From NCBI GenBank assembly GCA_001972305.1, contig BDDD01000019.1, forward strand, positions 781,382 to 845,381: a stretch of DNA of 64,000 nt, given 5' to 3'. Below, piece by piece: positions 11,928 through 23,160 of this stretch (position 1 is the stretch's first letter; each line of letters opens with the position of its first letter). This DNA comes from Cephalotus follicularis. Its lineage: Eukaryota; Streptophyta; Magnoliopsida; Oxalidales; Cephalotaceae. The translations under genes were made by a program, and so were the position numbers. Below the pieces are notes generated by a model that made no database searches, was not told where the DNA came from, and saw only the letters and a list, made by a program, of their open reading frames with translations.

Positions 11928-12758
11928 TGTTAGACAGGGGTGTCCCTGCAAGCCAAGAGGTGGTTGTATCCATATGTGTTTTACATATGCTACACTCTTT
12001 GTCCATACATTCTTAGTTCCATTCATGTTCTATAGTGCATATTTGGGAAACATTGGCATTTACTATATGTATTATCCCAAACAATTGATATAGATAAGTT
12101 GATCACCATGTTAATTGAATACACATGTAGCGCCCTGTCGTTCGAGGGGTTGGATCTCGTACCTGGGAGGTTGAGAGAATGAGATCCTTACTCCCTTCTG
12201 ACAAAATGTTCTAAGTCATAGGTTCACTTTTTGAGGGCAATTGATGAATCGTAAAGACTTGCCTTATTATGCTTCCCCTCTTGTGTGTGAGGGATGGATC
12301 ATCTCATTGCCATTTGGGTTTACCCTAAAGCTGATGCGAGTGCATGCTGGAGGCATGTCACTGAACAGACCCACAATAGGAACCCTATTTGGAGAGTCAA
12401 CACCTTTGTCAATAGGATTCCTATTGTCTCAGTAGTGTATAGTCAAAGCTGACTAGTAAGCCATACGTGACCTGCGTTATGTCCTTAGACCTGATCGGCT
12501 GGCATGCGTCGTGTAGTAACTGGTTGACTTTTATATTCGCCTTCCCCAGCACTGGCCATGTGCTGGCAAAAGGGTTGTCATTGGGCCTTGTGAGAGCTGC
12601 ATTGAGATGTATGGGAGAATTCGTAAGATGGGATCGTCACACCCGTGTTGAGGGTTATACGCTCTATAACATCTGTGACCGTTGAAGACTTATAGTCCTG
12701 GCCAGGCACTAGGGATATTGCAAACGAGTGGTTTCCTGGGGAGTCTTCCGATAGTCTC
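11928..12758 (+). repeat. Copia A 3' LTR, piece 1 of 4
   Basis: It starts TGTTAGACAGGGG and matches the Copia B LTRs (45512 and 51751 onward). It is cut at 12758 by solo LTR G; the last five bases, GTCTC, are the left target-site duplication. No gene. Confidence 0.85.
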
Positions 12759-12950
12759 TGTAACACCCGGTATTTTCCTTATTGTAATATTTCATTTTAA
12801 GATGTAATCTTATGCTTGAATTAATGAAAATGTTTGAGATTTCAGCCTCAAAGATGTTTCCAAACCCTATATATTGTTTTGGGGAAAGAAATGTGTATGT
12901 TGAACCAAAAACAGTGCGGTTTTGGACAATCGCGTCTATTTCTTTGGAAA

Positions 12951-13082
12951 GACGTTGACGCCTATGGGAACCCAGATGCACGTGAATGCATGGATATGCA
13001 CGTCGTTGTAGGGTGAAGACATCAACACCCTCTTGTGAAAAAGGAAAAGACATCGACGTCTAAGGAAAGACATCGACGTCTT
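12951..13082 (+). repeat. TCGA-core motif cluster 1 of solo LTR G
   Basis: Copies of GACATCGACGTC, some mutated, start at about 12951, 13018, 13049 and 13069. The last steps are 31 and 20 bp. Confidence 0.7.
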
Positions 13083-13845
13083 TGAAAAGTATATCAGTCA
13101 CGTTATGAACTGACAGAGTAACGTGCAAGAAGGAAGGAATTAGGATCCTTGCAGGCGCCTTGAGACACGGGTAGGAGACGTGTTGATCATGCATAATGGC
13201 CTCCTGACCTGCATGACTGAGCAAGGAGGAAGAACATGACAAGTGTGGGTGTGCATGCAACCTGCAAAAGAAAACATGAGAAGAAACAAAGTGAAAATGC
13301 AGAATTCACTGGAAAAGAGGGAGAGAACACGAGAGTGTTCATTGAATACAGGGAGAAAGAGGGTGGGGGAGCCATCTGCATAAGAACAACCCCCTCCCCA
13401 CCTCTCTCTCTCGTTTAAACACCAAAAGAAAGGAAGAAGAGGAAACCAGTGAGTGGGAGAAAGAGAGAGCCACCGTTGTTGAGCTTGATTGGAGCTAGAG
13501 ACTTGGAGCTCGTGGATTGCAGCTGCTGAGCGGATCTTGGATCTGCTGTGGCTGAAATCTTGGAACACAAAGAGGTGGACTTACAAGGTTTCTAACTTGG
13601 AACCAGAGGTAGGGGAAAGTGATGATTCTTATACATGCATTTTGAGTTTAGGATAATGAATGCCATTGGTGAATTGCATGTTAATGGATGAATTGTAACC
13701 TCTGGACTTGTTGTGATGACTACTGTGATGTATGGAGTGAACATGCATGTGCAAATTACATGAATATTTGAACTGGTTTATGTAATGGATGATTTGGTTA
13801 ATAACCTGGTGTGTTAAAACTGTAGAAAGGACGTTCTGGACTGAA

Positions 13846-13930
13846 TAGACGTCGACGTCTATCTAAAGACGTCGATGTCCTCGTGTGTGGATGTGAAAGA
13901 CATCGATGTTTGATTAAAAACATTGACGCA
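13846..13930 (+). repeat. TCGA-core motif cluster 2 of solo LTR G
   Basis: Copies of GACRTCGAYGTC start at 13848, 13868, 13899 and 13919; steps 20, 31 and 20 bp, near two, three and two helical turns. Confidence 0.8.
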
Positions 13931-14150
13931 TTTTCTGGGTATTCCTATAACAGTAGTGCTTACTGCAGATGGTGATTTGGTCACTCGTGGTTACGTCTTT
14001 ATTTAGGGATTGATGTTCTGGTTACATATCCTGATAACCAGTAGCATGTCTTACGCCTTGAGAGGGTGAGTTTCACTTATATGAGGGTTTAGGGGCCGGA
14101 TTCTTCCCCCTGGAATCAAGATTTGCGAACTGATACCTCCTGGTATGATA

Positions 14151-14272
14151 AAGACATCGATGTCTTTGGAAAAGCATCGACGTCTTTGGTCCAAAAATGC
14201 TTGGGAATAACTGTACGAGGGGTTGATGCCTTAGGGTAAGGACGTCCATGCCCTGGGAATAAGCATCAACGC
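14151..14272 (+). repeat. TCGA-core motif cluster 3 of solo LTR G
   Basis: Copies at 14153, 14173, about 14219, 14241 and 14262; steps 20, 46, 22 and 21 bp. Several have lost the CpG (GCATCAACGCC). Confidence 0.7.
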
Positions 14273-15061
14273 CTATCCCCCTGTTTGAAGGAAATTCGCT
14301 CGAATGGGACCCGTTAGGCTCGAAACGACTCTAGAAACCATCCTAGATGCATTCTGAGCATATGGTTGCATTATTACTGTGAATTGCATTATGGTTGATT
14401 TCTAAAAAGTGTTAACCATTTTGAAAAGTTTGTATGATTATTATAATCATTATTGTACAAAAATGTATATTTGTCAACATATGAACATATATATTTTCGA
14501 AATGACTGGGGAAAGTATTTTTCAAAGACGGAGAAATGTTTTAAAGGATTGGTTACACAATTCAAAATGTATTGTTTTAAGTTTTATAACTTATCACAAC
14601 TTGTGAACGGAGTAATATATTTTAAACAAATATATTTGATCTACTAATTATATATTATTGCTTGACTTGTACTGTGCAATGCTTGTGCCTGTTGATTATT
14701 AGCCGTTGTGCTAATAATCTGTTGAATGTTTGGCCGTTGTGCTAAGCAACCTGTACGGAGGACTTACTCCAAACCGTTCACAAACGGGGATGGGGTAAGA
14801 GTGCATGACATTGGGGCTAGGAGGTGGCGACGGTCATGACGACTGGTTTGTCTGGTTCCTTTTTGGGACATACTTACTGCTTGTGTTGATGTAGCCTTAC
14901 GAGGTTATACCTGTACCGTAAACATGCATATACCTTATACATGTATACACTGCGGTATTTATACTGCAATATATATATGTATATACTGTACAGCATCATA
15001 ATGCATTCATTAATGATACTCATTATCATATACCTTGAACTGCATTTATGAGTTTATTCAC

Positions 15062-15086
15062 TTAGCCGAGTGAGGACAAAGGCTAA
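15062..15086 (+). other. conserved LTR stem-loop, copy in solo LTR G
   Basis: TTAGCC and GGCTAA pair around a 13-nt loop with GAGTGAGGAC; 394 bp before the LTR end. Confidence 0.55.
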
Positions 15087-15480
15087 CCCCTACTGTAACA
15101 GATTGATGGAGTGGATTTGACACGAAGCATGCAAGGAGACTTAAGGAGAAGACTGAATTGTTTCTCTTATTTCTTGTACTGAATTAACAAACATTGGTTA
15201 TGTTAATTGGATTATTGTAATGTGGATTATTCTTATCACCCTGTACTGTTTATCACACTCTGTTTTGGGTGATCGACTATGATGTTGAGTTTTATACAAT
15301 CTCGTTGGGTATCACGTAGTATGGGATGCGTGATATATATTTTTAAATTCATCCTATTTCATGTTATTGCTTCCGCTACTGAAGGTTTTGTTTTTACGTT
15401 TTATCGCATAAGCTGAATTATGTTGTGTTGATTGCCTTACCGCTTTAATGTTGTCCTCTTGGGAAAAATGGGGTGTGACA

Positions 15481-16778
15481 GTCTCAATGCATTCATAGAA
15501 TTATAGTTATCGCGATTTTACATGGGGTGACATTTATCCAAACCCTATTCCACAGTCGGAGCCAAGATGATGAGGGATACCTGACAAATAGACTGATGAT
15601 AGTGATAAAGCACTGGTTTACCAGATGTCGACTTATAGACATGGTTGATTCCATTGATCCAGGGGATGATTGGAAATCATACCGGGATCATTCTGATAGT
15701 TGGGGACTATTAGGATTGTTGTACCAGAACTCCGGGATGTTCCGGGAAACTTATAGTAGTACCGGGATTCAAACCAGGCCTTCAGGTCCCACCTGGTTTT
15801 GGAATAAGTTGACATGTGTGGGACACATGTCATTTAGTAGAGGATGACATCTGGAGATGTTACTTGGCCAGAGAACATTTATTTTGCTAGACTTTTCCAT
15901 TTTTAAAGAAACGAGTATAAGCAGCACCATAAATAGATTGTTCCGGACTAAGGGGTATTTTTGTCATTTATGAATTATTTATTATTCATAGAGAAAGAGA
16001 CAATTTTGGAGCACTTGGGTCAAACCCTATGCCTTTGAAAGGCTTGGATTTGGGCCAACCATAATGCTCCTTTAATGGGCCTAATGGTGACTAGATAGTT
16101 ACTAGTTGGTTGGAAACTAATGGAATTAGTTAGTTGACTTGTCAACTTTCTTAATCCTTAAGTAACACATGGCCATTTACTTGCCTCGAATACTTCCTCC
16201 AAGGGCCGGCCATATTGAGTGGAGAAGAGTGAATGTGTGTTGCTCACTTGTGATTGGTATACAAGTTACGTGAGTGTAGATCTTTTGTAAGTGTTCACTT
16301 AATGCACACGGCAAAACATGGAAAAGGATGATGCTTAGTCATTCTCTTCTCTCTCTCTTTCCCCTCTTCTTATTCCTCTCATTCCGTTAGTGAAGAACTC
16401 CATTGATGGAGTCATAGAACTTCTTAGTTCTTGAAGATAGAAGCAAGACATACTCTCCTCTCACGCTCCTCAACTCCTAGTAGGTAGAGATCATCACATA
16501 TCTCTACCTCCTTTGAGTGATATTTATAGGATAGAATTTCTACACAAAACACCTTCCTATAGTGTCTTAGCTGCCACTTTTGGAGACCTAAATGTGAAGG
16601 TGGATTTCTTGGACAACAAGGCAAAGGAACACATCAAAATGGAGTGAAGGAGTAAAGACATTTTGGTAAACTTTTTCCTTAATCTCTTTATGTCTTTTGT
16701 GATGTGGTGTGAGTGGTGGATGCTAGGGTTTTGTCAAACCCTAGCTTGCTTGTTTGTACAGGTTGTGATGTTGTGAAA
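15481..16778 (+). repeat. Copia A 3' LTR, piece 2 of 4
   Basis: It resumes with the GTCTC duplication, then continues the LTR. From 15647 it aligns with the 5' LTR portion beginning at 4993. It ends at TGAAA (16774-16778), the left duplication of solo LTR H. No gene. Confidence 0.85.
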
Positions 16779-17741
16779 TGTAATACCCCGTTTGTTCGTG
16801 AGCTTATTTTCGGATTTTTATTTGATTTTATTTCGCTTTGTTATATTATGATTGGCCTATTTTAATTTATGGACTCTTGTGTTTGGACTATATGATATTA
16901 TTTTTGGGCTATGTGATACCATCTTTGGGCTTTTGCTAAATTGTTGGAATAGGGATTATGGGAAATATAAAATCAATTGTTTGTATTATAAATTAGTTTA
17001 ATTATTAATATGGCAAAAGTGTATTATATTAGAAATAAAATAAATGAATTATGGCAATTTTATTTTGTTTCTATTTTCTTCCCTCCCTTTCCAGTTTTCT
17101 TCCTTCTTCCTTCCAAAAAACTGATTTCTTGCCTTCCTTTCTCTCTAGCAATCCCGAAATTATGCCCTATTTCCACATTATATCAGATTTGGATTCCTTT
17201 TCTGCATTACCATGACCTAAATTACCTTTCCCATATTGTATATGTATGTTATTATTCTTTGCATATGCCTCCATTGTGTCATTGTGCCTAAGACCTGAAC
17301 CTACAAGATTAGAATCCGTTTGTTCTCCTTTGATCTTCATACCAGGTTTGTTTTACACTATTGATATGGTTTAGCAGTGAATTTTCGTTTATAATATCCA
17401 ATGCATGTTCATATAAGTTGCTAGTGTGCTTTCTTATTAATCCCTTCCATGTATGTTTGGTTAATGTTTCTGAGATTGTTAGCAAGCCCTGAAGTGTCTA
17501 GTAATGGTTATAAACAGATTGTGAAACTAGAAATTGGTATATGACAGAAATTGATTACTAGTTATGCATGCTTTGAAGTAGAATTTTGCTTCCTTTAAAA
17601 GAAAGATCACCCACTGCATGATTTCTGGATGTTTAAATGAAACTAATGAGTCACTTAAGTCCTATATAAGTGTTTAAGATCATCTGGTAATGTTGTAATA
17701 TGGTTTTGACAGAAAATTGGAATTGAATTGCTATGTTTTTA

Positions 17742-17925
17742 CTGTTCTGTTGCCCAGAACAGTCGACTGCCTTGTGAAATAGTCGACTGTTTTGCCTTGC
17801 ACAGTCGACTGGACCCCTGTCACACTCGACTGGATTCAACCTAGTTTGAGTAGTCGGCTGCCTATGCCACACAGTTGACTGCCACCTTTGAGTAGTTGAC
17901 TGGATCTTGATACAGTCGACTGGTT
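17742..17925 (+). repeat. TCGA-core motif cluster of solo LTR H with hairpin cap
   Basis: CTGTTCTG and CAGAACAG (17742-17749, 17755-17762) form a perfect 8-bp stem, and its right arm runs into the first motif. Copies of AGTCGACTG then start at 17761, 17781, 17803, 17824, 17852, 17873, 17894 and 17914; steps 20, 22, 21, 28, 21, 21 and 20 bp. Confidence 0.85.
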
Positions 17926-19271
17926 TTGTCCTGCAAGTTTTCTGGATTAAAGTTTTGTTATCCGTTTGGTTTTGTAATGATTTGGAGTATGCTTTTGACA
18001 CTGTTAAATTGCTGTTTGATGTTTGAAAATGATTTTTGAACCCTTATATGAATGATATTGTATCTTTTAGATTTGTGTGCCACGAGGAACAATTAGAAAT
18101 TGTTGATCAAATCGTAAAGTTATTTTTGTGATCGCTTAAGGTACGGATGTCCTTCTCTCTTGGCTATCTGATTTTATTGAAACTGCCCCGTTCACTATTT
18201 TATGGATAATGTACGGATTCTTCGTTCTTGGCTTATTCCTTCAGTTTTACCGAAATGAATTCAGTTTTGTTTTATGAATATGATTCCTTTGATTTTATGA
18301 ACTTCGTTATGCTTCGTAATTCGATATGTTTTGAAATAAAGTCGGTAAGATATTTTTGTGAAAATAAATATTTTCTGACTTTATGTTTTGGCTCTGAAAT
18401 GTTTACAAAATGTTATGCAACCTTGGATATTTCATAAAATCTGTTTTACTACTAAAGTTTAATATTACCGGTTTTATAAACTAAGTATGACTTTCACATA
18501 CGAAAGTATACGGATTTTGGATTTGATAAGGAACATGACTTCTACTATCGAAGTGTGTTAAACGAACATGATTTTCACATTAGGAAGTATGTTAACTTTG
18601 GATAAGGATATACAAAGATATTTCCCACCTATGGGGTGTACCACAGGCATGTCGTAGGCCTGGCACGGGGACATGACACTTCCGTAGTTGTGTGATTCGA
18701 CTACGTCGTCTCTCTATGTTTTGAATAAATCCCATGAGGTGGATTTATGGATCCGATATATGTGATAGAGGCGTATGGATCAATCCTAGGATATGATAAG
18801 GATTCGGATTTTGGGGATTGATTGTGTAGTGTCGTACACGTCTTTCCGTCGGAGCATGTGGGCCTTGCAAACCCATTGTACTTATATACATATACTTTGG
18901 ATATCTATTATGAGATTTTGGAATCGGATAAGTCTCTGTTATATGTTTTGGATCTCTTTGATGAGATATTGGAATCGGATAAGTTTTGTTTTCAAATCCT
19001 TTTTAACTCGGACAAAGTTAAAGAGATTTTGAGTATTGTTTTGAATATTGTTTTGGGATTTTGATTGAAACTGGATTATGCTTTGAAAATCAGATTTTCC
19101 TTTCATATATCGTTTTCAGAATTTGTTAACGTTTTGAAATTTGGATATTGGTTTTGAATTGATAGAACTGTTTATAATTATTTTTATGCATAAGGTATAT
19201 GTTATTTAAAGATTCAGGTATTTTACAATCTTTTAAATTATTGTTTTATGTTTTATGATTCTATATTCGTA

Positions 19272-19308
19272 CTGAGGTTTCTCAGCCGCGTTTTTGTTTC
19301 CATGCGGC
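19272..19308 (+). other. double stem-loop, copy in solo LTR H
   Basis: CTGAG/CTCAG (loop GTTT) is followed by GCCGC/GCGGC around a 14-nt loop. It ends 381 bp before the LTR end and is almost identical at 43813-43850 in Gypsy C. Confidence 0.55.
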
Positions 19309-19689
19309 AGGTATTCTGGGACAGCATCCGGGCAATGTGTGATCAGCGAGATGTCACATATGATAAGGATCACTTAGGAGATGGACTCGTTTATGCTTAG
19401 TTATTTTATGGTCATGTTAGAACCCCTATTTGAGTAATATTATGTCTTTCAATTTATGACGTGGGATTATGTTTCAGCTTTGGTTTATGTTTAAGTTTTC
19501 GGATTATGAATAAAGTTTCAGACTATGTCCTAGATTATAAATGTTATGTTTAGACCATCACGCAAGTTGAATAAAAGATGACTTAATATTTTCATAAAAA
19601 GGAATAATATTTAGTTATATTTCATGATAGGTTATGTTTAGTCTCGGATTAGGAACCGTAACGACTCCCTCCGAAATGGGGGTGTTACA

Positions 19690-19983
19690 TGAAACCCTTA
19701 GGGTTAGAGTTTGTTAGTGGTGGTGATTGGTTTAGGGTTATGTGTGCAACCCTAACCGAATTTGGTATGTAACCATTGCTAGGGTTTGTGCTCCCTTTCT
19801 CCACCCGAAACCCTAGCATGGATGGAACCTAGTTTTGGTACTTTTAATTGACCAATTAGTGATCCTTGGACATAATTGGGACATTTTAGGGCAATTGTTA
19901 TGGGTGATTCCTTTGCTGGAATCATTTTTTTTTAAAATTAGTCACACTAAACCCTACTTGCCTCAAATGGTTTTCTTCCGTTG
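19690..19983 (+). repeat. Copia A 3' LTR, piece 3 of 4
   Basis: It begins with the TGAAA duplication and continues the LTR, matching 6149-6430. It ends CGTTG, the left duplication of Gypsy B. No gene. Confidence 0.85.
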
Positions 19984-20133
19984 TGTTATAACCGCAATTT
20001 CAATTCATGTATTTTGCACCCAACGATGAATAAAATGTACTTTTTGAGATGTTATGTTGGTTACCTTTTTAATAGAATGAAGTTGGAATAAAATTCTTAA
20101 ATGGAAAACTAAAGAAATAATTTCTGGTGCTAA

Positions 20134-20256
20134 ACCGCCGACGCCTAACTCCTTACCGTCGACGCTTTGAGCTCTGACACGTGTACAAACGCGCAGTTGA
20201 AGGCTGAGTTATGATGCACAAACCGCCGATGCCAGAGAGAAAACCGTCGACGCTTT
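20134..20256 (+). repeat. TCGA-core motif cluster 1 of the Gypsy B 5' LTR
   Basis: CCGCCGACGCC and CCGTCGACGCTTT copies place the GAYGC word at 20140, 20161, 20228 and 20249: two pairs, each 21 bp apart. Equivalent to 26845-26967 in the 3' LTR. Confidence 0.8.
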
Positions 20257-21198
20257 GCGCGGTGTCAGGAATGTGACACACGCCTGTTAGAACAGGGCAG
20301 TGGAGCCAAATGGTTTTCCTTGCAAGCTAAGTGTCCGACGACGTGTCAATCATGCAAGGAAACGTTACCAGCTGTTGATAATGCCAGACCAATGAGCTTT
20401 GCATGTCTCTTTTCACCTGCAACCTGCAAAACACAGCAGAAAAGGGTAAGAGAAAACAAAGAGAGAATGCATGCATGAGGGAGAGAGAATTGTGCATTAA
20501 AAGTTAAACCAACTGAGGAATGAAAGGCACGAGATTGAGCACTTATATCAGCTCATACTTGAGCTATTTGAGAGTTGAAAAACACTGAGGAAGAGGAGGA
20601 CTAGCTGGACAGTTGCTGGGAAGTGCTAGAGGTTACATGTTAATGTTTGAAGAGTTCAAGTGGTTGAAGCTTTGATTCCAGGTAAGTTACAATTCGAAGC
20701 TCACTTACTGTGATTAAGATGGTTATGTAAACATGTTGATGTCAATGATATACCTACTGTTGAATATGCAAATCAATAGTTGAATCGTAAAAGTTAATTG
20801 GAAAATGGAGAAGTGATTTAAATGGGATTAGAGGGTTAGAAATTAATTATTAAGCTTCTGATTCAATTCCTTGATGTTGTCATGGTTAGATAACTAGTTT
20901 AACGTACTGGATTTGTATCTAAAACCTCAAAGCATGCAATTATGTAGATTAATTCTGTAATTTTGGAAGATTGAAGGAGAGTGAAGAACTTTTGGACATA
21001 GAGTGAGAAATCAACTCGATTTGATGTCGGGACTGCTTCTAAGGTAGGGGTTTTTGACATGTTTTTGAACATATAACGTGTATAATGTGTAGTGATGTTC
21101 AATACTTGATTGCATGTTGAATTGGATTGAGATTGGGTTGATTTTATGCATCCCTTGTTTTGGTGTTGCTCTTGGAATTCGAAAAAACGCCAGAAGCG

Positions 21199-21337
21199 CT
21201 GACGCTTTAGTTCAGACGGTCGACGCTTTGGTGCAAAAATGGCATATTAAGGCTTAGAATATGGACGCTTAAGTTGTGTGGTGTCGACGCTTAGTCATAA
21301 TTCGTCGACGCTCACACAGAAACTGTCGACGCTTTAG
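21199..21337 (+). repeat. TCGA-core motif cluster 2 of the Gypsy B 5' LTR
   Basis: The GACGCT word lies at 21201, 21222, 21264, 21286, 21307 and 21328; steps 21, 42, 22, 21 and 21 bp. Best copies read GTCGACGCTT. Confidence 0.85.
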
Positions 21338-21598
21338 AACAGTAAATGTAGAAATGTGTAAACTGATCGATCGAATTGTTTGTGGTTGCAATTATCCTTG
21401 ATCTGCTATATTGTAACTATTAGTACTGTTATTTAATGAAATTACTACTGTTATATATACATATTCAAGGATTTTACCAACTTAATGCTTAAAGCATAAT
21501 TAATGATTTTCAATAACGGTTTTCTTATGGAAAATCTTAATGTCATACAAACTGCCATATTTACATTTATAGATTAATTACATGCTTTATCTTCCTAC

Positions 21599-21623
21599 TT
21601 AGCCAAGTGAGGACAACAGCTAA
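21599..21623 (+). other. conserved LTR stem-loop, Gypsy B 5' LTR
   Basis: TTAGC and GCTAA pair; the loop has AAGTGAGGAC. The 3' LTR copy (28815-28839) has TTAGC with GTTAA, which keeps pairing through G-U in RNA. Confidence 0.5.
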
Positions 21624-21963
21624 CCCCTAAAATTTCAGATTAAGCGAAGACGTACGGGAGGTGCTGTTGGAGCTTTTGGGAGAGTTGCTTTTTCTATTAA
21701 GGTTGTTATTCTTATGTTGTACTGTAATTGTATTGAACGGTTCACACTCCATGTTACTGTTGTACTTTCTTTATGTATGAGGATATTGCCGGATAGTACA
21801 TGCATGTTGTATGGGCTGTGTGCAGATGGCTTATGTTTTATAATCCAGATATGAATGCTTCCGCTTATTTATGAAATGTTAATGAAATGCTGGATTATAT
21901 GTATTTCTGATATCACCATATATGCTTGTCTCTAAAAGAATTGAAAGGAGGGGTGTGACAGCG

Positions 21964-21974
21964 TGGTATCAGAG
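21964..21974 (+). other. primer binding site of Gypsy B (initiator tRNA-Met)
   Basis: TGGTATCAGAG lies 3 nt after the 5' LTR. Confidence 0.9.
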
Positions 21975-22064
21975 AATATTCCATATATGCTAGCTGGGAT
22001 AAGTTTCTCGGAAATTAAGTGAAATTGTTTCCTAATGATTATGTCATTCCATATAGGAAACTGA

Positions 22065-23160
22065 ATGGACCTACGAAGAGGCAGAAGAGGAAGGCGTAGA
22101 GCCGCCGAAGGAGTCAATGCACAGCCAGTGCACGAACATGATCCGCCAGCGAATGAAGGAGTGAATGTTCCTCCAACGCATGACGAGAGGAGTAATTTTG
22201 ACCGCATGGATGATCTCTTTCAACAACAGATGCAAGCTAATACGGCGAACATGGAACAGATTCGGCAAATGTACGAGGCTAACCGGGCCTATCATCAGGC
22301 TCGTGAAGCTTGTCATACTGGTGGATTTGGCCGAGATCTCGAACGGTTCATGAGACAGAATCCTCTGACATTCAACGGTGAGCTGAATGCTAATGTGGCC
22401 GAATAGTGGATTAGAGATCTGGAGAAAATATTTGCTGCCTTGTAGTGTACTGATGAGCAGAAACTTAACTTTGTTGTATACCGCTTATGGGGCGAAGCTA
22501 CTTATTGGTGGGAAAGGACTGAAGCAAAATGGGAATCCCGTGGACTTGATAGGACTTGGGACAGATTTCAGTCTGAATTCCTTGAAACTTATGTGCCACA
22601 GATAGAACGTGACCGGAGGGAGACCGAACTGATGGAGTTACGTCAAGGGGACATGACGGTAGCTCAGTACCAGACCATATTTGTGGAGCTAGCAATACAT
22701 ACACCTTATTTGTGGAGGGTGAATCGTGAATGATCCGAAGGTTTCTGAAAGGCCTTCGACCTGACATTAGATCTAAACTGTTGATGTTGCAGCTAACCTC
22801 TTTTGTAGATGTTGCTGAGAGGGCGATGATTTTGGAAGCATATGAGAATGAGAGAAGAGCGGAACTGACTCGTACTAATCAACCGAGGGGCGTATAGTCA
22901 CAGGGGCAGGGGAGTAATAATCCTACTAAGTCAACAAAGTCTGAGAACAGAGGTCAAGGGAGTTCTCGACGCAGAAATTCATGATCAAGGACTCCTAATC
23001 GAAGCGGTCAACAGAATGCGGGTGGATGTACATTTTGTGGTCGTCAGAATCATGATGAGACTAAATGCTGGAAGAAGATGGGAAAGTGCTTGAGGTGTGG
23101 TTCACAAGATCACATGCTGAACAGTTGTCCTATGATGAGGGATCAAGCACACGGCCAACA
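22065..23160 (+). pseudogene. Gypsy B gag (broken)
   Basis: Gag is the particle protein. The ATG at 22065 opens a basic start (MDLRRGRRGRRR). A retrotransposon gag core follows (YWWERTEAKWES, AQYQTIFVELA), ending in two zinc knuckles: CTFCGRQNHDETKC and CLRCGSQDHMLNSC (about 23028-23133). Breaks: TAG at 22404 and 22443, a one-base frameshift near 22707, TGA at 22727, TAG at 22895 and TGA at 22982. After the frameshift the frame is the same as in pol, so gag and pol were one continuous frame in the active ancestor. Confidence 0.9.

Larger units (their letters stand above)
12759..15480 (+). mobile_element. solo LTR G (gypsy type), 2722 bp
   Basis: It runs from TGTAACACCCGG to ATGGGGTGTGACA and is flanked by perfect GTCTC duplications (12754-12758 and 15481-15485) inside the Copia A LTR. 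No primer binding site or coding region is present, so it is a solo LTR, the usual product of LTR-LTR recombination. It carries three clusters of the GACATCGACGTC type and the conserved stem-loop at 15062-15086. Open frames inside it, including 142 codons on the minus strand at 13140-13568, look like chance frames in a GA/CT-rich stretch. Confidence 0.9.
16779..19689 (+). mobile_element. solo LTR H (gypsy type, same group as Gypsy C), 2911 bp
   Basis: It runs from TGTAATACCCCG to GGGGGTGTTACA, with TGAAA duplicated on both sides (16774-16778 and 19690-19694). The termini form a long imperfect inverted repeat. The layout matches the Gypsy C 3' LTR: a hairpin-capped TCGA cluster (17742-17925) and a double stem-loop (19272-19308) at matching positions. 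A pyrimidine-rich stretch near 17070-17130 explains an open frame there. A local direct repeat of about 22 bp (TGAGATWTTGGAATCGGATA) occurs at 18911 and 18962. No gene. Confidence 0.9.
19984..21960 (+). repeat. Gypsy B 5' LTR, 1977 bp, with a 505-bp internal deletion
   Basis: It runs from TGTTATAACCGC to GGGGTGTGACA. Compared with the 3' LTR it lacks the segment equivalent to 28267-28771; the join lies near 21556. A CTTATATCAGCTC box near 20543 and a possible splice donor CCAGGTAAGT near 20680 are shared with the 3' LTR and resemble those in the Gypsy A LTR. No gene. Confidence 0.95.

Noticed and set aside
13140..13568. 142-codon open frame on the minus strand
   Set aside because: It lies in solo LTR G across GA/CT-rich sequence, has no recognisable domain, and an overlapping frame is open too.
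17010..17291. 93-codon frame with Phe/Pro-rich hydrophobic start
   Set aside because: It falls in the pyrimidine-rich part of solo LTR H; the Gypsy C LTR has a similar pyrimidine tract without this frame.
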